NCBI GenBank assembly: GCA_022984795.1
Contig: JALIHJ010000026.1
Location: 124,001-188,000 of the forward strand
From: Fabrea salina
Taxonomy: Eukaryota; Ciliophora; Heterotrichea; Heterotrichida; Fabreidae
DNA: 64,000 bases
Reading direction: 5' to 3'
Below are positions 9,588 to 17,786 of this stretch, piece after piece. Numbering within the stretch: the first letter of the stretch is position 1; every line of letters starts with the position of its first letter. The notes under the pieces are model-generated. The model did no database searches, was not told where the DNA came from, and saw only the letters and a list, made by a program, of their open reading frames with translations. The position numbers and the translations under genes are program-made.

Positions 9588-9605
9588 TTATAGCATATTT
9601 AAGAC

Positions 9606-10049
9606 TTAATTCAACCTTCTTAAACAATTAGGACAGTAATGCTTAGAATCCATACAAGCTGGCAGCAAAAAAGGTATAAAAGAACAAGGCCAGAAAACAC
9701 AAAAGATAATCATGCAAGCAACAAAAGTTAAGGCTCCTGGCTCATGCTTGACATTAGTAACTATTTCTGCATGGCAAAAAGGACAGCTAGTACTGACAGG
9801 ACCTTGGTTATTGAAAGTTCCTCCCATGTAGGGTTGAGGTGAATTGTAAAAGGGCTGGTACTGAGGTGAGCTGTACTGAATAGGCGAACTGCTCTGGGGA
9901 GGAGGTGGCATGTATTGAACAGGCTGGCCTGGGCTAACATCTACGCTCTGAGGGGGGTACTGAGGGTACTGTGGGTAAACAGAAACTGCCTCTGCTATCC
10001 GGGGGTAGTTTTGGGACTCATTGGGGGGTCTATCTGGATTCTCTTCCAT
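9606..10049 (-). CDS. LITAF-domain protein
   Basis: 147 residues. The N-terminal 75 residues are Pro/Tyr/Gln-rich (PPPPQSSSP, YPQYPPQ). Residues 82-147 are a complete LITAF domain: CPFC, then a long hydrophobic stretch (ALTFVACMIIFCVFWPCSFI), then YCPNCLRRL, so the two CxxC knuckles fold together to bind zinc while the hydrophobic part sits in one membrane leaflet. Family role: monotopic protein of late endosomes and lysosomes, with Pro-rich tails that recruit ESCRT or NEDD4-like partners. The canonical PPxY is not clearly present. Confidence 0.88.
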   Translation of the reverse strand: MEENPDRPPNESQNYPRIAEAVSVYPQYPQYPPQSVDVSPGQPVQYMPPPPQSSSPIQYSSPQYQPFYNSPQPYMGGTFNNQGPVSTSCPFCHAEIVTNVKHEPGALTFVACMIIFCVFWPCSFIPFLLPACMDSKHYCPNCLRRLN

Positions 10050-10087
10050 TTTATTCGCCTTATTGAAATACCAATTAGAGGTAATTA

Positions 10088-10756
10088 TTACCGGAGTGAA
10101 AGGAACTGCTTGTATGATCCAGAACTGCTGGGGGAATTAAAAGCATACTCTTTTGCAAGTCCTTCTATGGTGCAGTCAGAAGGACTTAGTTGGGTTGAGT
10201 GCTTTGGAGTCCCAGCTTTGTTGGCTTGGAGGATTTCTCGTATTCTTAGTTTGCTGAGTTCTTTTAGCTTTTCTCTGGTTCTCACTAAGATCTCTTCTAA
10301 AACTTCTTGCACTGCTTGTTCTAAGTGTTTTTGGGAATCCTGCATAGCAAAGTAAGACTCTTTTTGGAAGTACTTAATTTCTTGGTCCTTTAAGTCTCTT
10401 TTCACCTTTGAAATAAACTGATTTGTGTTACAGTACTTCTTGAAGTCAAACATTTCCTCAGAAACTGGAAGTTCTTGAGGAAAGTTGGGGTTTAATTGGG
10501 AGAAAAAGTTAAACCCAGGAATACTTAGCTTTGTAGGAACTACTGCAAAACCTTTGAGCTTACAAGTTTCGTCGCATGTAAGTAGGACGTAGTCTACAAG
10601 TTGTTCATACATTTGGTGAGCAGACTTGTTAATTGTGGCTTCAATCTCTGCAGCAAGACTCCTTTGGACTTTTACCAAGTTGCTTTTCAAAGCATCCCTC
10701 CATGCTTGCTTGACTTGGCACTCAAAAAGAGTAAGTTGCTCTTCTATAGATTCCAT
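10088..10756 (-). CDS. Hypothetical helical protein, 222 aa
   Basis: Helix-rich, with coiled-coil-like segments at both ends (CQVKQAWRDALKSNLVKVQR and LEQAVQEVLEEILVRTREKL). No domain recognised. The ATG is at 10754-10756 and touches the TAA of the upstream gene at 10757-10759 without a single base between them. The C-terminus is Ser-rich. Confidence 0.65.
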   Translation of the reverse strand: MESIEEQLTLFECQVKQAWRDALKSNLVKVQRSLAAEIEATINKSAHQMYEQLVDYVLLTCDETCKLKGFAVVPTKLSIPGFNFFSQLNPNFPQELPVSEEMFDFKKYCNTNQFISKVKRDLKDQEIKYFQKESYFAMQDSQKHLEQAVQEVLEEILVRTREKLKELSKLRIREILQANKAGTPKHSTQLSPSDCTIEGLAKEYAFNSPSSSGSYKQFLSLR

Positions 10757-12121
10757 TTATGAATTAACTACTATTTCGCTTTGAGAAGCCATTGAAAGTT
10801 CAGCGTCTTCTTCTGAGTGCATTTTGAGAATGTCGTACTCAAGGTTTCTTTGCCTGTTGAATTCTTCAACGGTAGAATAAGTTGGGGCGTAAAACCACTG
10901 GAGCATAATTACATACAAGTTGCACATGCTGAGGTAAACTAGCATCAAAGCTCCGTCACGAGGCATTGGCTGGAAAGTACCTACAGCTATTCCTATAAAA
11001 GTCATAACTATCATAATAATGTTCACTACCACCACACAGTGCTTCCTCATTGTAAGGGTTTTCATAGCTGGAAAAGACCACCAGCACAAAAACAAAAGCC
11101 ACAAACCTATTGCTCCCAAGAAAACCATCAAAGCAATGTACACTGAAGTTAGTTGAGAACTTAAGTCTTCTTGGGGGTTGTAAGTTGGATTGTTTCTGAG
11201 TTCTATGTGCAAGTAGCAATAAAGAGAAAATATCAAAAAGAAAAACACCAAAACAACTACTGCTTCTAATGCGTAAACTAGCCTTTTGAGAGGGAAGTTT
11301 CTCATGTTTTGGAAAAGTATTATCCAGAAGTACAGAACTGCCCCTAGGAACTGAGTTATGCAAAATGCAGTGATTGCACTTAAAACTGAACTTGGGTAAA
11401 CTATTGAAACAGCAAACAAAGGGTGGTTAAATAGAATCAAACTCCCTCCCAGTGCAGCTATGCAAATCGACTCGAAACTCCAAGTGTCTATAGGAGCTCT
11501 TTTGAGTTGCCAGATGTAAAAAGTCATTGAAAGCACAGAGAGTCCAAAAAAGGAGTACCAAGCTCCCATTTGGTAAGTCGTAAAGTCTGAGTTAACATAG
11601 CCTAGTTCCATAACCACACTTTCAGTTTCAAGTCCTGAAATAACCTCTACTTTCACCAAGTAGTTTTCATACTCAATAAAAGGCTCGTAGAAGATCAGTA
11701 CCTTGTTACAGTTCCCTTCTTCGCACTTGATTTGATGGGTTTCTCTGTCCTCAGTAATTAGTTTTCCTTGTTGGTCTTGGCTCTCAAAGCCCTCTAACTT
11801 AACCAAAAGTTCCAGTTCGAACTCAATGTCCCTGTTAGTTTTGGGCTCTCCCATCATGAAAAGTACTTGGTTGTACTTGCTGACTTTTTGTATTGAAGCT
11901 GACCAGTACAAGTTGTCTTTCACCTGCACAAAGCAAGTTTCTTCGTAGTTATAGTTGTCACAGACTTCCACTTCAGTGATTTGCTCGTAAAACAAGTCTG
12001 GAGCCAGCATTGCAACTGAGAACATAACAAAAAAAGCCACTGCAAAGACCCCTGAATGAATAAACAGCTGACGTCTGGGCAAACTTTCCAGTCTTATTTT
12101 GACGGATTCCTCGTTTTCCAT
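10757..12121 (-). CDS. Wntless/TMEM181-like multi-pass membrane protein
   Basis: 454 residues. TM1 is at about 19-42. A luminal/extracellular beta-rich domain of about 140 residues follows, with two cysteines close together (EVCDNYNYEETCF). Seven more TM segments then run from about 185 to 420, for example GAWYSFFGLSVLSMTFYIW, FLGAVLYFWIILF and IGLWLLFLCWW. TM1, luminal domain, then seven TMs is the layout of the GOST/Wntless/TMEM181 group, which traffics cargo in the secretory pathway. The assignment rests on topology and local resemblance, not on decisive residues. An orphan membrane protein is the alternative. Confidence 0.55.
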   Translation of the reverse strand: MENEESVKIRLESLPRRQLFIHSGVFAVAFFVMFSVAMLAPDLFYEQITEVEVCDNYNYEETCFVQVKDNLYWSASIQKVSKYNQVLFMMGEPKTNRDIEFELELLVKLEGFESQDQQGKLITEDRETHQIKCEEGNCNKVLIFYEPFIEYENYLVKVEVISGLETESVVMELGYVNSDFTTYQMGAWYSFFGLSVLSMTFYIWQLKRAPIDTWSFESICIAALGGSLILFNHPLFAVSIVYPSSVLSAITAFCITQFLGAVLYFWIILFQNMRNFPLKRLVYALEAVVVLVFFFLIFSLYCYLHIELRNNPTYNPQEDLSSQLTSVYIALMVFLGAIGLWLLFLCWWSFPAMKTLTMRKHCVVVVNIIMIVMTFIGIAVGTFQPMPRDGALMLVYLSMCNLYVIMLQWFYAPTYSTVEEFNRQRNLEYDILKMHSEEDAELSMASQSEIVVNS

Positions 12122-12129
12122 TTAGATTA

Positions 12130-12816
12130 TTAAGAAATATGTGCAAATTTTGGTCGGAATAAAAGTCTTGCGTTGAGGCGGTTCCTAAACACTTGACTAG
12201 GGGAAGTTTGGGGTCTAAATAAAGGAGAAGTGTAAGGAATTCTGGGTCTTCCAATGAGTTCTGGGTTAGGCAGAGTTTTAATTGTTGAGGAAAATTGAGA
12301 GTCGAGCATAGACAAAGACCTTAAAGAGTCAGTTTGTTTTGAACACTGGCAAGTGGAGCAGTGCTTGACGTTTTTTTCGCGGGGTTCATGATTCTCAAAG
12401 ACATTGTCAAAAGCTTCCTCAATTGAGTCTTGGGTTTCAGGAGTCTTGAACCCTACCTTTTTAGTGGGGAAGCTAGGCGACACTTGTTTTTTAAGTATAG
12501 AAGTACTATCGGAGCTTTGCCTAGTGTGGGATTTTTTGGTTTGACTTAAGTTAAAGGTGCTGGTGGGACTAACTAAACTAAACAAATCTCTGTTTGAGTT
12601 TTTGGAAGACTCTAAGTCAGCAATGCTTAGTTCATCTTTCTTGACTTTTTCTCTGAAAGCTTTTCTTATGTCGATCTGAGTGGGTTTTTTTTGTTCTTCG
12701 CTGAATTCATAGTTTTCTAGGATAGTTGAGTTGGTGTAGTCTGCTTCGTTGAAAACTTGTGAAATGTTGCTTGGCATGTGATCGATCGAGGACTTTTCAA
12801 ATGGGTTTTCGGACAT
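12130..12816 (-). CDS. Hypothetical protein, 228 aa
   Basis: Polar, Ser/Lys-rich and probably disordered over most of its length, with one cysteine cluster (HCSTCQCSK) around residue 155. No domain recognised. Eight nt separate its stop from the next minus-strand ATG at 12121. Confidence 0.55.
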   Translation of the reverse strand: MSENPFEKSSIDHMPSNISQVFNEADYTNSTILENYEFSEEQKKPTQIDIRKAFREKVKKDELSIADLESSKNSNRDLFSLVSPTSTFNLSQTKKSHTRQSSDSTSILKKQVSPSFPTKKVGFKTPETQDSIEEAFDNVFENHEPREKNVKHCSTCQCSKQTDSLRSLSMLDSQFSSTIKTLPNPELIGRPRIPYTSPLFRPQTSPSQVFRNRLNARLLFRPKFAHIS

Positions 12817-12834
12817 TTACTTTAATTATTTATT

Positions 12835-13302
12835 TTAAAATTTTCTAAGTCTAGGTAACTTTGGTGTGACTGGGTTTCTAAAAGTATCTTCAAAGTGATT
12901 CCTAAGTTTAGTTCTGAACTTTACTGAGCTGGTACAGTAAGCCCTTATTGCTTTTTGTAAGTTGCCTTTGCTTGGAGTTTTTGTGTTTCCAAACAAAGGG
13001 GTGCTTCTCCCATTGCTGTTCCCCAAAGAACTCATTTTGATAGGAACAACAAAGTTATCTACTTTCTTGAGTTTTTGTTTTTTGGAACTACTGGAGGATC
13101 TTGGGAACTTTTTGCTGGTGCTTGAAAGTTTGTTGTTGGACTTTCTTACAGGACTCATTATGAAAGTGGTGGAGTTGGCTATTAACTCATAAGGATTTGT
13201 AGTATTCTCTAGCTTTGAAAAGTTGGAGTCATTGAAAGAAAAATCCTTTTCATGCTTTCCTAGGTGATAGTTGTCCTTTATTTCGTTAAGTTTACTTTCC
13301 AT
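12835..13302 (-). CDS. Hypothetical basic protein, 155 aa
   Basis: A short Ser/Lys/Asn-rich protein with basic patches (SSSSKKQKLKK, and TPKLPRLRKF at the C-terminus) and TP/SP sites (MSPVRKS, NTKTPSKG). No domain is seen. The pattern resembles cytoskeletal or nuclear disordered proteins, but the function is unknown. Confidence 0.55.
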   Translation of the reverse strand: MESKLNEIKDNYHLGKHEKDFSFNDSNFSKLENTTNPYELIANSTTFIMSPVRKSNNKLSSTSKKFPRSSSSSKKQKLKKVDNFVVPIKMSSLGNSNGRSTPLFGNTKTPSKGNLQKAIRAYCTSSVKFRTKLRNHFEDTFRNPVTPKLPRLRKF

Positions 13303-13384
13303 TATTCTTTTTTTAGTTTATTAAATTCGCTTATCAGTTAGGTGTAAGTCATAAATGCTCTAACTAAGTCAATCATTCTGATAA

Positions 13385-14728
13385 ATGGAAAGCGAAAACT
13401 TGACTATCTCGGTAAAAATAGCAGGGTCTTCTGAGGAACTTAGTGTGTCTATTTCTAAAGAAGCTTCAGTTTCAGACCTCAAAGCTGAATGTGCCCAGAA
13501 AATAAACTCAGATTCTGCCAAGATCAAGTTGATATACAAAGGAAAAATCCTGAAAGACCATGAAACTTTGTCTTCTCTCAACATGAAACCAAACGAAAAG
13601 GTGTTCCTTTCAAAAACCAGTGCTCAGCCAGAAGGAGTAAGCCAAGTACCCACTCAGGTCTCTTCAGGTGCAGGCGAGATGACAGGACTCTTGCATGGAC
13701 TTAACCACTTCGGAGTGATGAACCAAGCCACCTCCATGATGCAGGACCTTGACCTTGATTCAGTGTCTTCTCAAGCAGGAATTCCTCCCCAGCAGATGGA
13801 AATGCTCAACCAGCTAATGTCCAACCCTGCCACCAGGGAAATGGTCATTTCCAATATGAGAAACATGCTCACTAACCCTCAAATGCGCGAAATGATGTTT
13901 AACAGCAACCCCCAGTTAAGGCAGCTTAATGAAAGGTTCCCTGGAGCCAGAGATATGCTTAGTAACCCAATGGTTGTGGAACAAGCCATTAACATGCTTT
14001 CTAGAATGGGAAGAAGTAATAGTAGTGGACCTCTTTCGGGCCAACCTGGAAGTTTTCCTGCTCCTGGAAGCACAGAAACTCCTCAAGAACCCTCCAGCAC
14101 TCAGCAAACACCTCCTCAACAAACTTCTCAACCCCAGTTTAACCCTTTTCAGTTTTTGAGTATGTTTAATCAGCCTCAACAACCTGCTAACCAAAGCTCA
14201 ACTCAACCCCAACAGCCTGCTAACCAAAACTCAACTCAACCACAACAACCTCAGCAACCACAACAACCCTTTAATCCTTTTATGTTTTTCGGAAGTCCTC
14301 AGCAGCCAAGCAATCAAACATCAAGCCAGCCTTCAGCACAACCACAACAACCTCAACAACCACAACAACCCTTTAATCCTTTTATGTTTTTCGGAAGTCC
14401 TCAGCAGCCAAGCAATCAAACATCAAGCGAGCCCTCAGCACAACCTCAACAACCTCAACAACCACAACAACCCTTTAATCCTTTTATGTTTTTCGGAAGT
14501 CCTCAGCAACCTGGTGCCCAACCCCAACAACCTACTTTTAATCCCTTCCAGTTTTTGAGTGGCTTCAATCAATCCAACAACTCAAATCCCAGAGAAGCAT
14601 TTGCTAGTCAACTACAACAAATGAGAGACATGGGCTTTACTAACGACGAAGCTAACCTGCAAGCTCTTCAAGCCACAGGAGGAAACGTAGAAGCAGCAAT
14701 AGAGCGAATGTTAAATATGCTAGGCTAA
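13385..14728 (+). CDS. Ubiquilin/Dsk2-type proteasome shuttle
   Basis: 447 residues. An N-terminal ubiquitin-like domain (about 6-77, with [20 protein letters not shown] and [14 protein letters not shown]) is followed by STI1-type helices rich in Asn-Pro-Met ([30 protein letters not shown]). A long Gln/Pro linker spans about 215-395, and a C-terminal UBA domain spans about 400-447 ([20 protein letters not shown]). This is the diagnostic ubiquilin layout. Family role: carries ubiquitinated clients to the proteasome in the cytosol. The linker contains three copies of a 34-residue unit around [13 protein letters not shown], absent from standard ubiquilins. Confidence 0.95.
   Translation: MESENLTISVKIAGSSEELSVSISKEASVSDLKAECAQKINSDSAKIKLIYKGKILKDHETLSSLNMKPNEKVFLSKTSAQPEGVSQVPTQVSSGAGEMTGLLHGLNHFGVMNQATSMMQDLDLDSVSSQAGIPPQQMEMLNQLMSNPATREMVISNMRNMLTNPQMREMMFNSNPQLRQLNERFPGARDMLSNPMVVEQAINMLSRMGRSNSSGPLSGQPGSFPAPGSTETPQEPSSTQQTPPQQTSQPQFNPFQFLSMFNQPQQPANQSSTQPQQPANQNSTQPQQPQQPQQPFNPFMFFGSPQQPSNQTSSQPSAQPQQPQQPQQPFNPFMFFGSPQQPSNQTSSEPSAQPQQPQQPQQPFNPFMFFGSPQQPGAQPQQPTFNPFQFLSGFNQSNNSNPREAFASQLQQMRDMGFTNDEANLQALQATGGNVEAAIERMLNMLG
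14200..14530 (+). repeat. Coding tandem repeat, 102-bp period, about three copies
   Basis: Inside the ubiquilin linker the sequence TTTAATCCTTTTATGTTTTT starts at 14270, 14372 and 14474, exactly 102 bp apart. Each unit codes 34 residues of [20 protein letters not shown] and a Ser/Asn/Gln spacer. The copies are nearly identical at the DNA level, which suggests recent duplication. Confidence 0.9.
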
Positions 14729-14743
14729 ATAAGCATTTCCATA

Positions 14744-15340
14744 ATGACAAAGTACAGTTCCAAACAACACAGGAAAATAGTTAACTTATTCAGGTTCTGC
14801 AAAAGACTAGAGTCAAGTGACCAGATCACTGAAGAACTGCTCAGCGAGTTTGAAAAAGACCTAATAGAAGCCAACCCCTTACTAGACAAGTAAAAGATAC
14901 AAAGGAACCAAAAAGAAAAGCTTGAGTCAAGTCATCGCCAGTTCAAAACAAAACTTAAATCCCAGTCAGTTTTGAGTCAAAAACAAGAGTTATTTGGGAA
15001 AGCCAAAACTGAACAAGAAGTAGAAGAAGAGGCAAAACTGGAACTAGAAAAAGAAATACTGCTTCTAGCTCGAAACATGAAATCAGCTGCTCAGAACCTG
15101 AATCTAAAACTTGCTTCAGACAACCCTTTACTACAAACCATCTCAGTGAAGCAGCAAAAGCACCTTGAAAGCTTGAAAAAAGAGACCACGCGTCTACAAG
15201 CCATTCAAGTGAAGACTTCTTTTTGGAGCACCATCAAAACCTTTTTCTCGGTGATTCTAGCTTTTGTTATTTTCGTGACAATGATGATTGTAATCAGGAC
15301 TTTTCCTTCCAAAACCTACGTTTACTTAAATGCTAATTAA
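14744..15340 (+). CDS. USE1: SNARE protein Use1
   Basis: Exons 14744-14889 and 14905-15340 encode about 193 residues. The N-terminal half is helical (Use1-type). The SNARE motif lies at about 105-160 (ELEKEILLLARNMKSAAQNL, and LKKETTRLQAIQVKT), followed by a C-terminal anchor (FFSVILAFVIFVTMMIVI). This order and ELLLLARNMK match Use1, the Qc-SNARE for Golgi-to-ER retrograde fusion. The stop codon (15338-15340) overlaps the stop of the minus-strand UFM1 protease (15337-15339) on the shared TTAA. Confidence 0.85.
14890..14904 (+). other. 15-nt intron (USE1)
   Basis: GTAAAAGATACAAAG, phase 2, A at position 10; unspliced reading gives AAG TAA. Splicing opens the frame into the SNARE motif exon. 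Confidence 0.92.
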
Positions 15341-16866
15341 ATGTACTTTGGTCTTTGAGGCATGCACAAGTTGTAAAAAGCGTCAGCTTTAAAGATTTCA
15401 GGGCCCTTCCAAGCACACCAACCTTTGTCCCTTATAGTTTTGGGGTTGTCAGTTCCAGTGTAGTGGGGATCTAGAATTAAAAACCTAATGTCTCCAGTGT
15501 CTTCGTTGTAGTCCACACCCAATAACGTGTAAGCCAGCACCCCTCCTCCTATCATTACAGGTGTTTGCTCTTCAGTGAAGTGCTGGGACAGTTCCCTTCC
15601 TTTGCTTTGGAGTTCTGAGCCCGAACTTACGTTGAGTATTTTAGAAGTGATTCCATAGTAAACGTCCAGAATAAGCATTACTTCAAAAGCTCCTATCCAC
15701 TCCTTACTTCCTAAGAAGTCTTTGGTTTTGTCTCCAGCCTCCACTAGCATTTTCTGTATTTGGTAGTGGCTAGGCACTTCTTTGTCAGAGTAGTTTTGTT
15801 CGTTTAGCCAAGAAACAATAGTTTGGAGACTTCTGTAAGCGCACCCCCAACCTTTGTCGTCAAAACCTTCTTGTCCGTAGTGGAAGTAAGAGTAACTCCC
15901 CCCAATAGCATATTTGACTCCTACGTCTTTGGAAGTAATGCTTAGTAAGGGCTGGTGCACATTTCTTAAGCCTTCTCTTTTCTTTATATTGCAAGTGCTT
16001 CTTACGAGTGGCCAGTCCTCTGGAAGTCTCAGCATTTTGTGCATCTCTTGTCTTTGCTGAAGTAGCTCTTCAGCTTCTTCGTCAAAACTTTTGTATGTGT
16101 AAATGGCATTAAAGGGGTGGGCGCAGTGGTTGTTGAAGAAACAGTAAGAAGCACAGTTTTTCTCAGGTTGCTCTTTTAGTTGTGCTACCATAGCACTCAT
16201 GATTTCTTTGAGTTTACTAAAGTGAACTTGGAGTGCAATTTCTATAGGAGTTTGCGTTGAAAAAAAGGAACTCCAGTTCAGAGTCAAGTTGTAAGCTCTA
16301 GTTTCTGGTTCAATTTCTAAAACAGGAGCAAATCCCTCAGTTTCTGTGGAAAGGTCGTAAAGGATTTCCAGATAAACAACTTCACCCTTTTTAACTTTGA
16401 AGGAACTCCAAGAAGTCTGAGGAGAAGTGCTGAGTACTTGGTTGTCGAGTTCGAAAAGAACAGAGTCTTCAAGCAGAATTTGAGGTTCACTTAAAGAAAA
16501 CACTGGAACTTCTGAACTTGAATAACAAACTATGTAGTCTTCTAAGTGACTGATAGTCAGGTCCTTTTGAGAAAGCAGTGGTCCTCTGGTTTCGTAAGCA
16601 ATGTACTTGCCATTCGACTTGGCAATGAAAACTGCAGGGTCTAGTTTAAGAGTTTTGGCTAGGTTTAAGAAATCTGTGACGCCTTCAGAAGTGATGAGCT
16701 GGCCTATGATTTCCACGCCTCCTGGAAGCACTGGCTTAATCTCTTCTACTGGTTTGCAACTTAGAATGTTTAGCACATGGTTAACGTCTGTACCTACAAG
16801 CCAGTAGACCTGCCCAGAAGGTGCTGATTCAATGATTTCTGCTAAGCCTTTTTCGACACTAACCAT
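15337..16866 (-). CDS. UFSP2: UFM1-specific protease 2
   Basis: 509 residues from the ATG at 16866. The C-terminal papain-like domain carries DDKGWGCAYRSLQTI with catalytic C342, and ILDPHYTG with D466 and H468, the invariant UfSP signature. The N-terminal 250 residues resemble the non-catalytic domain of UFSP2 rather than the short UFSP1. Role: matures UFM1 and removes it from targets at the ER and ribosome (UFMylation cycle). The start lies only 10 nt from the divergent ATG at 16877. Confidence 0.92.
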   Translation of the reverse strand: MVSVEKGLAEIIESAPSGQVYWLVGTDVNHVLNILSCKPVEEIKPVLPGGVEIIGQLITSEGVTDFLNLAKTLKLDPAVFIAKSNGKYIAYETRGPLLSQKDLTISHLEDYIVCYSSSEVPVFSLSEPQILLEDSVLFELDNQVLSTSPQTSWSSFKVKKGEVVYLEILYDLSTETEGFAPVLEIEPETRAYNLTLNWSSFFSTQTPIEIALQVHFSKLKEIMSAMVAQLKEQPEKNCASYCFFNNHCAHPFNAIYTYKSFDEEAEELLQQRQEMHKMLRLPEDWPLVRSTCNIKKREGLRNVHQPLLSITSKDVGVKYAIGGSYSYFHYGQEGFDDKGWGCAYRSLQTIVSWLNEQNYSDKEVPSHYQIQKMLVEAGDKTKDFLGSKEWIGAFEVMLILDVYYGITSKILNVSSGSELQSKGRELSQHFTEEQTPVMIGGGVLAYTLLGVDYNEDTGDIRFLILDPHYTGTDNPKTIRDKGWCAWKGPEIFKADAFYNLCMPQRPKYI

Positions 16867-16876
16867 AATTTTCACT

Positions 16877-17206
16877 ATGCTAAACTGTTCAGGCTCACTA
16901 AGTTTCCACAATTACTTGCAAACACCAGAAGTTAATAACCCGGGGGGTCCCTTTGAAATAAGCATTTTGCAGTCCACTGTCGATAAACTCGAAACTGAAA
17001 AAGAATCCCTCAAAAACACAGTGTCAGAACTCCAAAATTTGCTTAAAAGAATAGGAGTAGAGCATGAAAGGGAAGCCCAAAGAAGAAGAACCTCCACCAG
17101 AACCCTTCTAGAAGAAGTCAAACGTTTCCAAGCTGCACTGCACACCACTGAAGCCTGTGCTTCGCACCTAGATACCGTTATGGAGTACTGGAGCTCTTTC
17201 TGTTGA
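16877..17206 (+). CDS. Small coiled-coil protein, 109 aa
   Basis: The ATG at 16877 is the first one that does not overlap the neighbouring UFSP2 coding sequence. From about residue 27 a strong coiled coil runs to the end (STVDKLETEKESLKNTVSEL, then NLLKRIGVEHERE, then LEEVKRFQAALHTTEA). No family is recognised. This is the only gene in the window that ends in TGA (17204-17206); reading through it would add four residues before a TAG. Confidence 0.6.
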   Translation: MLNCSGSLSFHNYLQTPEVNNPGGPFEISILQSTVDKLETEKESLKNTVSELQNLLKRIGVEHEREAQRRRTSTRTLLEEVKRFQAALHTTEACASHLDTVMEYWSSFC

Positions 17207-17225
17207 ATAACTAATTAGAGTTATA

Positions 17226-17765
17226 CTAGTAAAAAGGAATGATCTTGCGCTTAGTTCTTTTGTTGCTTTGGAACCTTTGCATCCTGGGAAAATTAGACCG
17301 TCTGGAGTCTTCGATAGGTGGAAGTATTTTTTCAGGAGTTAAATACTCAAAGTTCCTCACACGGAAAGGTTTTCTTTCGTAAGACTGAGCTCTAGGTCTG
17401 AATCTTTTTTTGGGTTTCTGGTTGTTATGGCTTTTGAATCGTCTGACCTGTATAGGGTAATCTTGGAACTGTCTAAGGCTTTCCTCTATATTTTGGAAGT
17501 AAAACAAATCGTACTCGTCAAGGTTGGGGGACTCCCTGTGCCTCGGAGGGGGTTTATTTGAGCCTCTATTGAATACAAAAGGGTTCCTGCGAGGAAGTTT
17601 GGAGTGATTGGTTTTTTCTAGTTTTCTTTTGCGGTTTTTAGTTATGTAGTCTTTCAAGTTTATTCCAAAGTAAGCTTCTTGGTTGAATTTATCTTCATTA
17701 TTCAAAGGGTTTTTCTTTTTAGGCCCTCCATGACTTAACAAATAATTAGCAAACGGTCTCCACAT
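17226..17765 (-). CDS. Hypothetical basic protein, 179 aa
   Basis: Strongly basic and Asn/Pro/Arg-rich with no predicted domain: KNRKRKLEKTNHSKLPRRNP, KKRFRPRAQSYERKPFRVR, KRTKRKIIPFY. A small aromatic-acidic patch (DEYDLFYFQNIEESLRQF) lies at about 85-105. Ends in TAG. It starts 21 nt from the divergent USP47-like gene. Function unknown. Confidence 0.6.
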   Translation of the reverse strand: MWRPFANYLLSHGGPKKKNPLNNEDKFNQEAYFGINLKDYITKNRKRKLEKTNHSKLPRRNPFVFNRGSNKPPPRHRESPNLDEYDLFYFQNIEESLRQFQDYPIQVRRFKSHNNQKPKKRFRPRAQSYERKPFRVRNFEYLTPEKILPPIEDSRRSNFPRMQRFQSNKRTKRKIIPFY

Positions 17766-17786
17766 TATGGTTAAAGTTCATAAAAA

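Noticed and set aside
13916-14194. Antisense open frames inside the ubiquilin and similar genes
   Set aside because: They mirror biased codon use on the coding strand and encode no recognisable protein.
16867-16911. UFSP2 start upstream of 16866
   Set aside because: Only a TTG codon lies there and it would overlap the divergent gene; ATG at 16866 is sufficient.
17204-17206. TGA read as tryptophan, as in Blepharisma
   Set aside because: No other gene contains an in-frame TGA in thousands of codons, so reassignment is not supported.
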